From NCBI GenBank assembly GCA_013416455.1, contig JACCES010000008.1:62001-126000 (forward strand): DNA of 64,000 nucleotides. The letters are read 5' to 3'. How positions within the stretch are numbered: position 1 is the first letter of the stretch; each line of letters opens with the position of its first letter. The notes under the pieces were generated by a model. That model was not told the DNA's origin, searched no databases, and worked only from the letters and a program-made list of their open reading frames with translations. The position numbers were made by a program, and so were the translations under genes. Positions 44,282 to 52,396 of the stretch are shown one piece after another. Source of the DNA: Alcaligenaceae bacterium. Its GTDB lineage: Bacteria; Pseudomonadota; Gammaproteobacteria; Burkholderiales; Burkholderiaceae_B.

Positions 44282-45214
44282 ATGGAACTACGCCACTTGC
44301 GCTACTTTCTAATGGCGGCCGAAACTCTGCACATCGGAAGGGCCGCTACCCGCCTGGGCATATCCCAGCCGCCTTTGTCACGCCAGATCCACGATCTTGA
44401 ACGGCAGGTGGGCGCACAGCTGTTGCACCGGCATCCCCGGGGCGTCACGCTCACCGATGCCGGAAAAGCCTTCGCCCACCGGGCGGCTGAAATACTGGCG
44501 GCCTCGGAAGAAGCCATTTTCGAAGCCCGCGAGGCGGACAGCGGGCGCACCGGCAAGGTCGTCATCGGCTTCGTCCATTCCCTGGCCTACTCCATGCTTC
44601 CGAAGGTCTTGCCCGGCTTCCAGCGCGAACACCCCGGGATCGCCGTAAGCCTGCGGGAAGTCACCGTCGCCGACAAGGAACAGGCCCTGCTTTCGGAAGA
44701 AATCGACATTGGCATCTACCGGCCTTCGGTGCATCACCCCGACCTCGAATCCCTGCCCATACACGATGAAGGCTTCGTGCTCGCGCTGCCCAGGCAGCAC
44801 AGGCTGGCCCGCAGGCGCCGCATCCCCGTGCGATGCCTGGCCGACGAACGCCTGATCATGTACCGGGCACTGCGTGGCGACGTCGGCCTGCTTGGCACCA
44901 TATCGACGTTTCTGCGGCAGAACGGCATTACCGTCAAGACCGGCGAAGAAGTCGGCACGATCCATGCGGCCATGGGGCTGGTACTGGCCGGGGCCGGCAT
45001 CGCCATCATTCCCGAAACCTCCCAGGCGCTGCGCGTCGACGGCCTGCTGACCCGGCCCTTCGTCGAACCCACCACACGAGTCATATCCGCCATATGCTGG
45101 CGCCGCTCCGAACCCAGCCGGACCGTGGATGCCTTCCTGCAATATGCGCATCGTGTCTTTGGGCCCGGCCCCGCACACAACCACACCGCCGGCACACCCG
45201 CCTGTACACCGTGA
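44282..45214 (+). CDS. LysR family transcriptional regulator
   Basis: Regulator of 310 residues. The N-terminal HTH is MELRHLRYFLMAAETLHIGR and ATRLGISQPPLSRQIHDLER, followed by the linker VGAQLLHRHPRGVTLTDAGK. The effector domain starts near GRTGKVVIGFVHSLAYSM and includes LLSEEIDIGIYRPSVHHPDL and AMGLVLAGAGIAIIPETSQA. The layout is closest to the CatM/BenM type by eye. It is divergent from an SDR gene and convergent with the TauD / SDR / Bug operon. The matching palindromes at both promoters suggest it controls both. Confidence 0.94.
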   Translation: MELRHLRYFLMAAETLHIGRAATRLGISQPPLSRQIHDLERQVGAQLLHRHPRGVTLTDAGKAFAHRAAEILAASEEAIFEAREADSGRTGKVVIGFVHSLAYSMLPKVLPGFQREHPGIAVSLREVTVADKEQALLSEEIDIGIYRPSVHHPDLESLPIHDEGFVLALPRQHRLARRRRIPVRCLADERLIMYRALRGDVGLLGTISTFLRQNGITVKTGEEVGTIHAAMGLVLAGAGIAIIPETSQALRVDGLLTRPFVEPTTRVISAICWRRSEPSRTVDAFLQYAHRVFGPGPAHNHTAGTPACTP

Positions 45215-45243
45215 TGATGGTCCGGCGCATGCCCGCGGCCGGC

Positions 45244-46245
45244 CTACTGCATGACGATCCCCGCCTGCCCGACGACCTCGGCCCAGCGCCGGGTGTCCTC
45301 CTCGACGATTCTCTGATATTCCTCGGGCGTATTGGTGGTCGGGGTTGCGCCCTGCTGCCGCAGCTGCTGAGCCACCTCGGGCTTCTCGACGACCTGCACC
45401 ACCGCCTGATTCAGGCGCTCCACCACATCCGGCGGCGTGCCGGCCGGGGCAAACAGTCCGAACCACGTCAGTACACTGAAGTCCGGGTAGCCGGACTCCT
45501 TGACCGTCGGAATCTCCGGCGCGCCCTCTTCCCGCTCCGGGCCGCTGACCGCCAGCGCCTTCAATGAGCCCTGCCGCACCATCCCTATGGCCGAGGGCAT
45601 GTTGTCGAACATCACGACCGGGCCCGTGCCTCCTATGATCTCGATGAGGGCGGGACCGCTTCCTTTGTAGGCAACGTGGGACATACTCAGGCCCGTCGCT
45701 ATATTGAACAGCTCCGCCGTCAGATGGGTCGTGGACCCGACACCCGAAGACGCGAAAAACACGTCCTTCGACTGTTCCTTGGCCCAGGCGACGAACTCCT
45801 GCACGGTATTGGCGGGCACATCCTTGTTGACCACCATCAGATTGGGCAGGGTCGCAATCATGGAAATCGGCTGGAACGCCTCGGTCGGCACGAACGACAT
45901 GTCCTTGTACAGGGCCGGATTGACGGTCAGATTGCCCGCCGTGCCAAGCTGCAGGGTGTAGCCGTCCGGCTTGGCCCGCGCAACATGCTCGGCGCCGATA
46001 TTCCCATTGGCGCCGGCCCGGTTCTCGACGACGATGGACTGGCCCAGTACCTTGCTCATCTCGTTGCCCACCAGGCGGGCGATCAGATCGGTGGTTCCCC
46101 CGGCAGCGTACGGCACTACGATGCGAATTGGCTGATTCGGAAAAGATGTGTCCGCCCACGCAACGGAACCGGTATGAAGTGAAACGGCACATAGCGCCAT
46201 ACAGAAGCGGCGCAGGAATTGTGTCGGTTTGAGGATTCTCGTCAT
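45244..46245 (-). CDS. Tripartite tricarboxylate transporter substrate-binding protein (Bug/TctC)
   Basis: Orphan periplasmic receptor, 333 residues. The ATG at 46243-46245 follows AAGGAGACAATA. Signal peptide TQFLRRFCMALCAVSLHTGS with cleavage near AWA-DTS. Motifs: IVVPYAAGGTTDLIARLVGN, IVVENRAGANGNIGAEHVAR, DGYTLQLGTAGNLTVNPALY, SHVAYKGSGPALIEIIGGTG. It is the third gene of the TauD / SDR / Bug operon, 38 nt after the SDR gene. It likely supplies the acid oxidised by the neighbouring dioxygenase. Confidence 0.94.
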   Translation of the reverse strand: MTRILKPTQFLRRFCMALCAVSLHTGSVAWADTSFPNQPIRIVVPYAAGGTTDLIARLVGNEMSKVLGQSIVVENRAGANGNIGAEHVARAKPDGYTLQLGTAGNLTVNPALYKDMSFVPTEAFQPISMIATLPNLMVVNKDVPANTVQEFVAWAKEQSKDVFFASSGVGSTTHLTAELFNIATGLSMSHVAYKGSGPALIEIIGGTGPVVMFDNMPSAIGMVRQGSLKALAVSGPEREEGAPEIPTVKESGYPDFSVLTWFGLFAPAGTPPDVVERLNQAVVQVVEKPEVAQQLRQQGATPTTNTPEEYQRIVEEDTRRWAEVVGQAGIVMQ

Positions 46246-46283
46246 TATTGTCTCCTTCCTATTGTCAGCAGCATGAAAAACAC

Positions 46284-47015
46284 TTAGAAATGCGTCTGGC
46301 TGACGCTTGCGCCACCACATACGAACAGCACCTGCCCCGTCGTATAGCTGGCTTGGGGCGACAGAAAATAATCCACCGCACCCGCCACTTCCGCCGGGTC
46401 GCCCACCCGCCCCATGGGCACCGCGCGCACCATGGCTTCGCTACGGGCCAGGCCGGGCGGGTTGTTGCGCTTGAACATTTCGGTCGCTGTCGGGCCGGGG
46501 GCAACGCAATTCACAGTGATGCCCGCGGAGGCAAGCTCCAGCGCCCAGGAACGCGTCAGCCCCACCATGCCGGCCTTGGCCGCCGAGTACACACTGCCCC
46601 CCGGTCTGGACAGCAGGGAACGGCTGGCCATGTTGACGATGCGGCCGGCGCCCGCGGCACGCATGGCGGGTACCAGCGCTTGGGCCGCATCGATGCTCAG
46701 GCGCAGATTCAGATCGAGGATGCTCGTCACCGCCTCGTCCTGGATCTCGCCCAGCGCCTGCATTTCATTGAAGCCCGCATTGTTGACCAGGCGCAGCACC
46801 GGCCATGTCCCGGCGGCCCGGGCAAGGACCTGTCTCCGGGCCTGGGCGTCGAACAGGTCGGCCAGCAGAAGCTCGCCCGGAAACGTGGGGTCCGCCCGGC
46901 GCGCCACGCCGACCACGGGCTCGCCGCGCTGCACGAGAATATCGACGATGGCCCGTCCGATGCCCCGCGTGGCGCCCGTCACCAGCGTATGGGATGACCG
47001 CAGATCCCCGCTCAT
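46284..47015 (-). CDS. Short-chain dehydrogenase/reductase (SDR)
   Basis: NAD(P)-dependent oxidoreductase, 243 residues. The start overlaps the TauD stop by 4 nt (ATGA), so it is translated from the same message. Motifs: HTLVTGATRGIGRAIVDILV, LVNNAGFNEMQALGE, the Ser block IVNMASRSLLSRPGGS, VYSAAKAGMVGLTRSW (Tyr-x3-Lys) and TVNCVAPGPTATEMFKRNN. It probably oxidises the hydroxylated product of the TauD-type dioxygenase or reduces its aldehyde. The Bug gene follows. Confidence 0.92.
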   Translation of the reverse strand: MSGDLRSSHTLVTGATRGIGRAIVDILVQRGEPVVGVARRADPTFPGELLLADLFDAQARRQVLARAAGTWPVLRLVNNAGFNEMQALGEIQDEAVTSILDLNLRLSIDAAQALVPAMRAAGAGRIVNMASRSLLSRPGGSVYSAAKAGMVGLTRSWALELASAGITVNCVAPGPTATEMFKRNNPPGLARSEAMVRAVPMGRVGDPAEVAGAVDYFLSPQASYTTGQVLFVCGGASVSQTHF

Positions 47016-47860
47016 CGGGGCCGGCTTCCGGCAATCGTTATCCTGTGCATTTCGCGCCGCTTGCCCTGATAGTCGTTGCAGGCGTAATGCATTGAACAGC
47101 GGTTGTCCCAGAACGCCAGAGACCCATTGCGCCAGCGGAAGCGGCAGGTGAATTCAGGGCGGGCGGCGTGCTCGTACAATTGCGTCAAGAGAGGCAGGCT
47201 TTCTTCACGGCTCAGCCCTTCAATCTGCCAGGTGAACGGGAAATTGACATACAGGCATTTACGGCCTGTTTCCTCGTGCACCCGCACCATGGGGTGCAGC
47301 GCGCCGTTTTCCTTCTGCTGTGCATCTTCCTTCAGGCGGGTGGAACGCCCCGCATTCCGCTCCTGCACACGGGCCGTCAGATATCGGTCCGAATGATAGG
47401 CCCGGCGGCCTTCTATCATTTCCTTCAGTGGCTCCGGCAAATGCTCATATGCCAGATACATATTGGAAAACAGAGTGTCTCCGCCATAATCAGGAATCTC
47501 GCGGCCATACAGCAGCGACCCCAGCGGCGGTTCTTCCATGTACGTCATGTCGGAATGCCAGGTATCGCCGATCACATACTTGTCATGGGGTTCCTTGATT
47601 ACCGGCATGATGTACGGATAGCCCTCGACATGCGTATACACGGGATTGGCCACAAGCTCGCCAAAACACTGTGCGAAATTCAGATGCTGTTCAGGGCTGA
47701 GCGTCTGCTCCCGGAAAAAAATGACGTTGTGGTCGAGCAGAGCCTGGCGGATGGCGGAAACCTGTTTTTCTTCCAGTGGCCGGGATATATCCACACCGAA
47801 CACTTCGGCGCCACAGGCCCCGGTCAATGGACGGATATCTATTTCACTGCGGTGTGCCAT
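47012..47860 (-). CDS. TauD/TfdA family alpha-ketoglutarate-dependent dioxygenase
   Basis: Non-haem iron oxygenase, 282 residues. The ATG at 47858-47860 follows GGAGAG at 8 nt. The facial triad is His and Asp in GDTWHSDMTYMEEPPLGSLL, with the distal His in LAFWDNRCSMHYACNDY. The 2-oxoglutarate-binding Arg lies in KRREMHRITIAG. Conserved TauD segments LDHNVIFFREQTLSPEQHL and PHPMVRVHEETGRK-like (read ALHPMVRVHEETGRKCLYVN) are present. It hydroxylates a small acid, or possibly a sulfonate or aryloxy acid; the context (Bug, SDR, decarboxylating dehydrogenase) favours a carboxylic acid. It is the first gene of the operon. Confidence 0.93.
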   Translation of the reverse strand: MAHRSEIDIRPLTGACGAEVFGVDISRPLEEKQVSAIRQALLDHNVIFFREQTLSPEQHLNFAQCFGELVANPVYTHVEGYPYIMPVIKEPHDKYVIGDTWHSDMTYMEEPPLGSLLYGREIPDYGGDTLFSNMYLAYEHLPEPLKEMIEGRRAYHSDRYLTARVQERNAGRSTRLKEDAQQKENGALHPMVRVHEETGRKCLYVNFPFTWQIEGLSREESLPLLTQLYEHAARPEFTCRFRWRNGSLAFWDNRCSMHYACNDYQGKRREMHRITIAGSRPR

Positions 47861-47949
47861 ATGGATGTCTCTCCCCGATAGGCTGATATGTGGCGGCCAG
47901 AATAGTTCAGCCTTCAAATATGTGTCCAATATTTGTTATGCAATCTCAC

Positions 47950-48102
47950 GATACCTATCAGGTATCCAAATAGCGCTTATTGAGGGGGGCAGGATTTGTC
48001 GCAACAGGCGACAATGCCAGAGCCTTCCGATGGGATCGGATATGCCGTTCTTCCTTCCCTTTATTCAGAACCATAAAAACATATATTGTTGCATTTGCAA
48101 CA
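47950..48102. promoter_or_regulatory. Three palindromes between the TauD operon and the decarboxylating dehydrogenase
   Basis: The 291-nt divergent gap (47861-48151) holds three perfect inverted repeats. GATACCT-ATC-AGGTATC at 47950-47966 resembles the LysR-type site at 44240. TTGTCGC-AACAG-GCGACAA lies at 47996-48014. TGTTGCA-TT-TGCAACA lies at 48087-48102, 49 nt before the dehydrogenase start. The first probably serves the TauD operon; the last is placed like an operator for the dehydrogenase gene. The cognate proteins are not proven. Confidence 0.65.
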
Positions 48103-48151
48103 TCATGGTAATGTCTGAAAAAACGGAACAGAAGCAAACAGGAGCAACGCC

Positions 48152-49243
48152 ATGGCCAAATATGAAATAGTCACGATCGACGGGGACGGCATCGGGCCGG
48201 AAGTCTGCCAGTCCACGGTGGAAATCCTGCGGGCCGCCTGCGGCGCCGGCATGCTGTCGTTCATCCCCTGCGACGGCGGGGCCTCCCACTACCTGAAGTC
48301 GGGGTCCGTGCTGCCGGAAGATACCTTCGAAGCATGCAAAGCGGCGGATGCCATTCTCCACGGCGCGGCGGGGCTGCCCGGCGTCACCTACCCCGACGGC
48401 ACCGAAGTCGGTAACGATCTCCACCTCATTCTGCGCTTCAAGCTCGATCTGTACGCCAACATGCGCCCCATACGCCTGTACGCCGGCGTGGAAAGCCCGC
48501 TCCGCCATTGGCGGCCCGGCCAGATCGATTACGTCATCGTTCGCGAGAATACCGAAGGGCTCTACGCCAGTCGCGGCGGCGGCATCGTCCTGCGCGATGA
48601 ACTCGCAACGGACACCATCGTCGTCACCCGCAAGGGCATCGAACGGGTCGCGCGGTTCGCATTCGAACTGTCACGCCGGCGCAAAGGCGCGCCCAGGGAT
48701 GGCAGACGCCGGGTCACCGTCTGCGACAAGGCCAATATCCTCCGCAGCTACGCGTTCTTCCGTTCGGTCTGCGATGATGTCTCCGGCTCTTATGACGATG
48801 TGGAGATCGACTACGCCTATGCGGACGCCATTACCGTGCACATGCTGAAGCGCCCCGATTTCTACGACGTCATCGTGGCGGAAAACATGTTCGGCGACAT
48901 CATTTCCGATCTCGGCGCCGGCACGGTGGGCGGCATGGGGGTATCCCCCTCGGCTGAACTGGGCGACCGCCACGGGCTCTTCCAGGGCGCCCACGGCTCC
49001 GCTCCCGATATCGCGGGGCAGAACGCGGCCAGCCCGGTCGCCACCGTCCTGTCCGGCGCATTGATGCTGCGCTGGCTGGCGGACAAGCACACGGATGCCG
49101 GACTGGCCGCCGCGGCCGACCGTGTGGAACGGGCAGTCGAGCACGTACTGTCGAACAAACTGGCGGTGCCCCGCGATCTGGGGGGCACCGCCTCCTGCAC
49201 AGAAATGACGAGCGCAATCTGCCGCGCGCTGACATCCGACTGA
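48152..49243 (+). CDS. Isocitrate/isopropylmalate dehydrogenase family protein (beta-decarboxylating)
   Basis: NAD(P)-dependent beta-decarboxylating dehydrogenase of 2-hydroxyacids, 363 residues. The N-terminal IVTIDGDGIGPEVCQSTVEI is the usual GDGIGPE cofactor site. Substrate Args lie in YANMRPIRLYAGVES and VIVRENTEGLYASRGGGIVL. The metal- and substrate-binding block is VIVAENMFGDIISDLGAGTV, and GAHGSAPDIAGQNAASPVAT follows. It could be an isopropylmalate, tartrate, homoisocitrate or similar dehydrogenase; the catabolic neighbours argue against leucine biosynthesis. Its start has AGGAGCAACGCC upstream. It is divergent from the TauD operon and may oxidise a product of it. Confidence 0.9.
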   Translation: MAKYEIVTIDGDGIGPEVCQSTVEILRAACGAGMLSFIPCDGGASHYLKSGSVLPEDTFEACKAADAILHGAAGLPGVTYPDGTEVGNDLHLILRFKLDLYANMRPIRLYAGVESPLRHWRPGQIDYVIVRENTEGLYASRGGGIVLRDELATDTIVVTRKGIERVARFAFELSRRRKGAPRDGRRRVTVCDKANILRSYAFFRSVCDDVSGSYDDVEIDYAYADAITVHMLKRPDFYDVIVAENMFGDIISDLGAGTVGGMGVSPSAELGDRHGLFQGAHGSAPDIAGQNAASPVATVLSGALMLRWLADKHTDAGLAAAADRVERAVEHVLSNKLAVPRDLGGTASCTEMTSAICRALTSD

Positions 49244-49258
49244 GCAGAACCGCTCTGC

Positions 49259-49281
49259 GCAACGCCGGCGCCCGGCGTTGC
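49259..49281 (+). terminator. Hairpin after the decarboxylating dehydrogenase gene
   Basis: A perfect 10-bp stem GCAACGCCGG / CCGGCGTTGC with a 3-nt loop begins 16 nt after the dehydrogenase stop. No U-tract follows, so termination may be Rho-dependent or the hairpin may only stabilise the message. It separates this gene from the toxin-antitoxin promoter. Confidence 0.5.
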
Positions 49282-49321
49282 CCTCGAACAGAATGCGTGT
49301 GGTACTATAAAAACAAATATT

Positions 49322-49356
49322 GTTATTATAATAACCTCATGATAATATTTTCATGA
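49322..49356 (+). promoter_or_regulatory. Toxin-antitoxin operator
   Basis: An AT-rich island in the 137-nt gap before the antitoxin contains a perfect 14-bp palindrome GTTATTATAATAAC at 49322-49335 and two TCATGA hexamers at 49337-49342 and 49351-49356. It overlaps the likely promoter and ribosome binding region. Such palindromes are the usual sites of autorepression by Xre-type antitoxin complexes. Confidence 0.65.
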
Positions 49357-49380
49357 AGCTGACCAGGACAGGAGCCCATC

Positions 49381-49776
49381 ATGGGAAACGCCATCAAACA
49401 CGAAGCGAATGCTTCCGAAGATCGCGGCGCACTGGCCAGAATGGTGATGACGCTCTTCGATCACTGGAAGCTGAGCACCGAAGAACAGGCCGCGCTGCTG
49501 GGCATCGCCGCCAACAACCGCGCCGCCCTGGCTCGCTACCGCAAGGGTGAACCCATCGGCACCAGCCGCGATCAGTACGAACGGGTCGGGCATCTGCTGG
49601 GCATACACAAGAACCTGCGCCTGCTCTTTCCCCGCAACCGCGATCTGGCCTACCGCTGGATGACGACCCGCAACAAGGCGTTCGACAACCTCACGCCGGT
49701 CGAAATCATCAAGGAATGGGGGTTTGCCGGGCTGCTGATGGTACGCGGCTACCTCGACAAGGCACGCGGCGCCTGA
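49381..49776 (+). CDS. Antitoxin of a RES/Xre toxin-antitoxin pair (Xre/MbcA/ParS family)
   Basis: A 131-residue antitoxin with an Xre-like helical DNA-binding N-terminal half. [21 protein letters not shown] (about residues 29-49) fits the HTH, followed by [20 protein letters not shown]. The C-terminal toxin-binding DUF2384-like region includes [19 protein letters not shown] and [20 protein letters not shown]. Antitoxins of this family wrap the active site of the RES toxin. The stop lies 17 nt before the toxin start. The promoter palindromes at 49322-49356 fit autorepression. Confidence 0.88.
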   Translation: MGNAIKHEANASEDRGALARMVMTLFDHWKLSTEEQAALLGIAANNRAALARYRKGEPIGTSRDQYERVGHLLGIHKNLRLLFPRNRDLAYRWMTTRNKAFDNLTPVEIIKEWGFAGLLMVRGYLDKARGA

Positions 49777-49793
49777 TAGGGGCGGCGCCTGAA

Positions 49794-50528
49794 ATGAAAA
49801 TCATGAAATCGCTGTTCGCCCATCTCGCTCTGGCCGATATCCACCGCGACATGGCCAGAAACATCGTTTCGCTGCGCCAGTCCCAGGATCTGTTCAACGA
49901 CCTCACCGACGATCCCGCTGAATGGCGGCTTGCGCAAAAGGTCGAAGACGACGTCAAGCCGCCCCTGTACCGCTCGCCCACCCCGGCCATCGACCGCCCC
50001 TTTGAAGACGCCGCCTGGTTCAATGCCATAGGCTGGCCTTTCAGGCACTGGCAGGCCAGCCGGTTCTCTGACGGGTCATACGGGGTCTGGTACGGTTCAG
50101 ACACGGTGGAAACCTCGGTTCACGAATCGGCATACCACTGGTTTCACGGGCTGCTGTCCGATGCCGGCTTCGAGCACGAACCGGTCGTCGCCGAACGCAA
50201 GGTCTATTCCGTGGCCTGCCGGGCCGCCTTGCTGGATTTCCGGCAGGCCACGACAGAACACCCCGGCCTCCTGCACCCTTCCGACTATACGTTCGCCCAG
50301 ACCGTGGGCGCACGCCTGCACCAGGAAGGGCATCCGGGCATCCTGATCCAGTCCGTGCGCAGGCCGGAAGGCGAAAACGTGGCCATCTTCAACCCCGGCG
50401 TGCTGTCGAATCCCAGGCTGAACTGCCAATTGACGTATCGCCTGGACGGCGGGCGCGTCATTGTCGAAAAGCAGCCCGGAAAACCATGGCTCAAGCTGGA
50501 TACGGCCGCCCTGGGCCGGGCCATGTGA
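49794..50528 (+). CDS. RES-domain toxin
   Basis: Toxin of 244 residues with a RES domain, a fold that consumes NAD+ or ADP-ribosylates targets. The ATG at 49794 follows AGGGGCGG. The core signature is [18 protein letters not shown], then [13 protein letters not shown], providing the conserved Arg, Tyr and Glu of RES proteins; the C-terminal half has [18 protein letters not shown]. The long N-terminal extension (about 75 residues before the RES core) is larger than in minimal RES toxins. It is encoded directly downstream of its Xre-type antitoxin. The toxin activity is inferred from the family, not shown. Confidence 0.88.
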   Translation: MKIMKSLFAHLALADIHRDMARNIVSLRQSQDLFNDLTDDPAEWRLAQKVEDDVKPPLYRSPTPAIDRPFEDAAWFNAIGWPFRHWQASRFSDGSYGVWYGSDTVETSVHESAYHWFHGLLSDAGFEHEPVVAERKVYSVACRAALLDFRQATTEHPGLLHPSDYTFAQTVGARLHQEGHPGILIQSVRRPEGENVAIFNPGVLSNPRLNCQLTYRLDGGRVIVEKQPGKPWLKLDTAALGRAM

Positions 50529-50555
50529 ATGACCCCGGCCCGCCGGCCGGCATGA

Positions 50556-51785
50556 TCAACCAATGGCATTCGTCTGGCGCAAGCCCTCGATCTCGGCGGG
50601 CGAATAGCCCAGTTCCGCCAGCAGCGCATCCGTATCCCGGCCAACCTTCGGCAGATCGCCGCGCCCCCCCAGGCGGGCGCCGTCCATGGTGACGGGCAAC
50701 AGCATGGTCTTGACCGTCTGCCCGGCCTTCGGGCCGTCGGTAAGGCGGACATCCGCAAGGGCGCCGGTGGCCAGCAGATGCTCATCCTCCAGCAATTCCT
50801 CGGGCTTGCGGATGGGCGCATAAGGCAGGCCAGCCTCCTCCATCAGGCCGGCCAGCTCGGCGGCTGTCCGCGTGGCAAGGCGCGGGCGCAAGGTAGCCAG
50901 CAGCATTTCGCGCCGCTCGACCCGGGCATTGTTGGTGGCAAGCGCCGGATCGGCCAGCAGATCATCGAACCCCAGGATATTGCAGAACACCTTCCATTGC
51001 GCGTCGCTGACCGCGGCCAGAAAGATCTGCCCGCCATCGGCGACATCGAAGACGTCGTAGACGGCCCATGCGGAAATGCGCGCCGGCATTGGCGCCGCCG
51101 CCTGGCCCGTGACCGCGTACTGCAGCATGTGCTGGGCGACCAGAAACACATTGTTCTCGTACAGGGCGCTCTGGACTTCCATTCCCCGGCCGGTGATCCC
51201 GCGCTGGATCACGGCCCCCAGGACGCCAATGGCCCCGAACATGCCGCCCATGATGTCGTTCACGCTGGTTCCCGCCCGCAGAGGATCGCCGGGGCGTCCG
51301 GTCATGTAGGCCAGGCCGCCCATCATCTGCACCACTTCATCGAGCGCCGTGCGGTGTTCGTAAGGGCCGGGCAGAAATCCCTTGTGCGCCACATAGATGA
51401 GCCGGGGATTGCCCGCCGACAAAGAAGCGTAGTCGAGCCCGTACTTGGCCATCGTGCCCGGCTTGAAGTTCTCGGCCACCACGTCGGCGGTGGCGCACAG
51501 CCGGCGGGCGGCTTCCACGCCGGCATCGCTGTGCAGATCCAGGGCAATGCTTTTTTTGTTGCGGTTGAAAAGGGGAAAGAAGCCCGCCCCGGAACCCAGC
51601 AGAAAGCGCGTGCGGTCCCCGCCCACGGGTTCGACCTTGATGACCTCGGCCCCCAGGTCCGCCAGCACCATGCCGCAGGTGGGCCCCATCACCATGTGCG
51701 TAAACTCGACCACCCGCAGCCCCTGCAAGGGCAGGACGGGCAATGCGGCGGGATTCGGATTCGGGTTCGGGTTCTGAAGGCTCAT
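50556..51785 (-). CDS. Class III CoA-transferase (CaiB/BaiF family)
   Basis: Acyl-CoA:carboxylate CoA-transferase, 409 residues. The ATG at 51783-51785 has GGAAAG 7 nt upstream. The family opening is LRVVEFTHMVMGPTCGMVLA followed by ADLGAEVIKVEPVGGDRTR. The catalytic Asp is in AGTSVNDIMGGMFGAIGVLG. LFNRNKKSIALDLHSDAG and the C-terminal LPYAPIRKPEELLEDEHLLA are also typical. An Asn-Pro repeat (NPNPNPNPAA) precedes the fold and is encoded by a short run of hexanucleotide repeats. It stands alone between the toxin gene and a small hypothetical gene. Confidence 0.92.
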   Translation of the reverse strand: MSLQNPNPNPNPAALPVLPLQGLRVVEFTHMVMGPTCGMVLADLGAEVIKVEPVGGDRTRFLLGSGAGFFPLFNRNKKSIALDLHSDAGVEAARRLCATADVVAENFKPGTMAKYGLDYASLSAGNPRLIYVAHKGFLPGPYEHRTALDEVVQMMGGLAYMTGRPGDPLRAGTSVNDIMGGMFGAIGVLGAVIQRGITGRGMEVQSALYENNVFLVAQHMLQYAVTGQAAAPMPARISAWAVYDVFDVADGGQIFLAAVSDAQWKVFCNILGFDDLLADPALATNNARVERREMLLATLRPRLATRTAAELAGLMEEAGLPYAPIRKPEELLEDEHLLATGALADVRLTDGPKAGQTVKTMLLPVTMDGARLGGRGDLPKVGRDTDALLAELGYSPAEIEGLRQTNAIG

Positions 51786-51968
51786 GTAAAGGCTTTCCGT
51801 GCAGTAATGGATGTCGGGATCTTCGTTTCCGGGCAGGCGGGGGCGCTGCCGGCCAGACGGGATCGAAAGAGTGTAAGCCCGTTCCCTGCTTTCGCAATAA
51901 AGCCCGGCATGCTCTAAGATGCCGCCTGGCGCCGTTTGTCGCTGACGAACCGCATACTCAGACCCCAC

Positions 51969-52250
51969 ATGAAAAAAACCGATCTCGAAAAGAACAAAGC
52001 CCTGAAGCTCATGGGCAAGCTCAACGCCGCCATTCCCCCGGACCGTTACGCCGGCGCCGTCCCCGCCCGGGACCGTCGCGAGCAACGCCGGCTCGACCAG
52101 GCCGCCGGGCTGGTGTCCTTCCCGATGAAGCTGCGCCAGCCGCTGATCACGGCCTTGCAAGCCAGAGCCCAGGCCGAGGGCGTCAGCACCAATGAACTGG
52201 TCAACACCCTGCTGGCAAACGCCTTGAAAGACAGTGTCCTGTCTGATTAG
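51969..52250 (+). CDS. Small hypothetical protein with RHH-like C-terminus
   Basis: Protein of 93 residues, not assigned to a named family. The first half is highly charged (KKTDLEKNKALKLMGKLNAA, then PARDRREQRRLDQAAG). The second half, VSFPMKLRQPLITALQARAQ followed by AEGVSTNELVNTLLANALKD, has the beta-strand-helix-helix look of a ribbon-helix-helix DNA-binding domain. The start is the ATG at 51969; no good ribosome binding site is visible, and an earlier GTG/ATG would give at most 11 more residues. It may be a small regulator. Function unknown. Confidence 0.6.
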   Translation: MKKTDLEKNKALKLMGKLNAAIPPDRYAGAVPARDRREQRRLDQAAGLVSFPMKLRQPLITALQARAQAEGVSTNELVNTLLANALKDSVLSD

Positions 52251-52282
52251 TTCGCTGACTTATATTCGGATGCATGGGCTTG

Positions 52283-52363
52283 TCAGGCAAGGCGCGAAGC
52301 GCAGTCGTGGCGGCTCCCCGGCGAGCATTCGCAACGCAGCCAGGCGCGCGTTTGCGTACTCAT
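52283..52363 (-). CDS. Candidate 26-residue small protein with three cysteines
   Basis: A 27-codon reading frame including the stop, on the minus strand in the gap between two plus-strand genes. It starts ATG at 52361-52363 with an excellent AAAAGGAGGC box 4 nt upstream, among the strongest in the window. The peptide has the Cys-rich centre [12 protein letters not shown]. It resembles short regulatory upstream peptides in having Cys and a strong ribosome binding site, but no gene follows on this strand within 450 nt. It may be a real small protein, a fragment, or part of a repeat element. Confidence 0.35.
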   Translation of the reverse strand: MSTQTRAWLRCECSPGSRHDCASRLA

Positions 52364-52396
52364 GCGAGCCTCCTTTTAGTATTAACAGGCCCTAGT

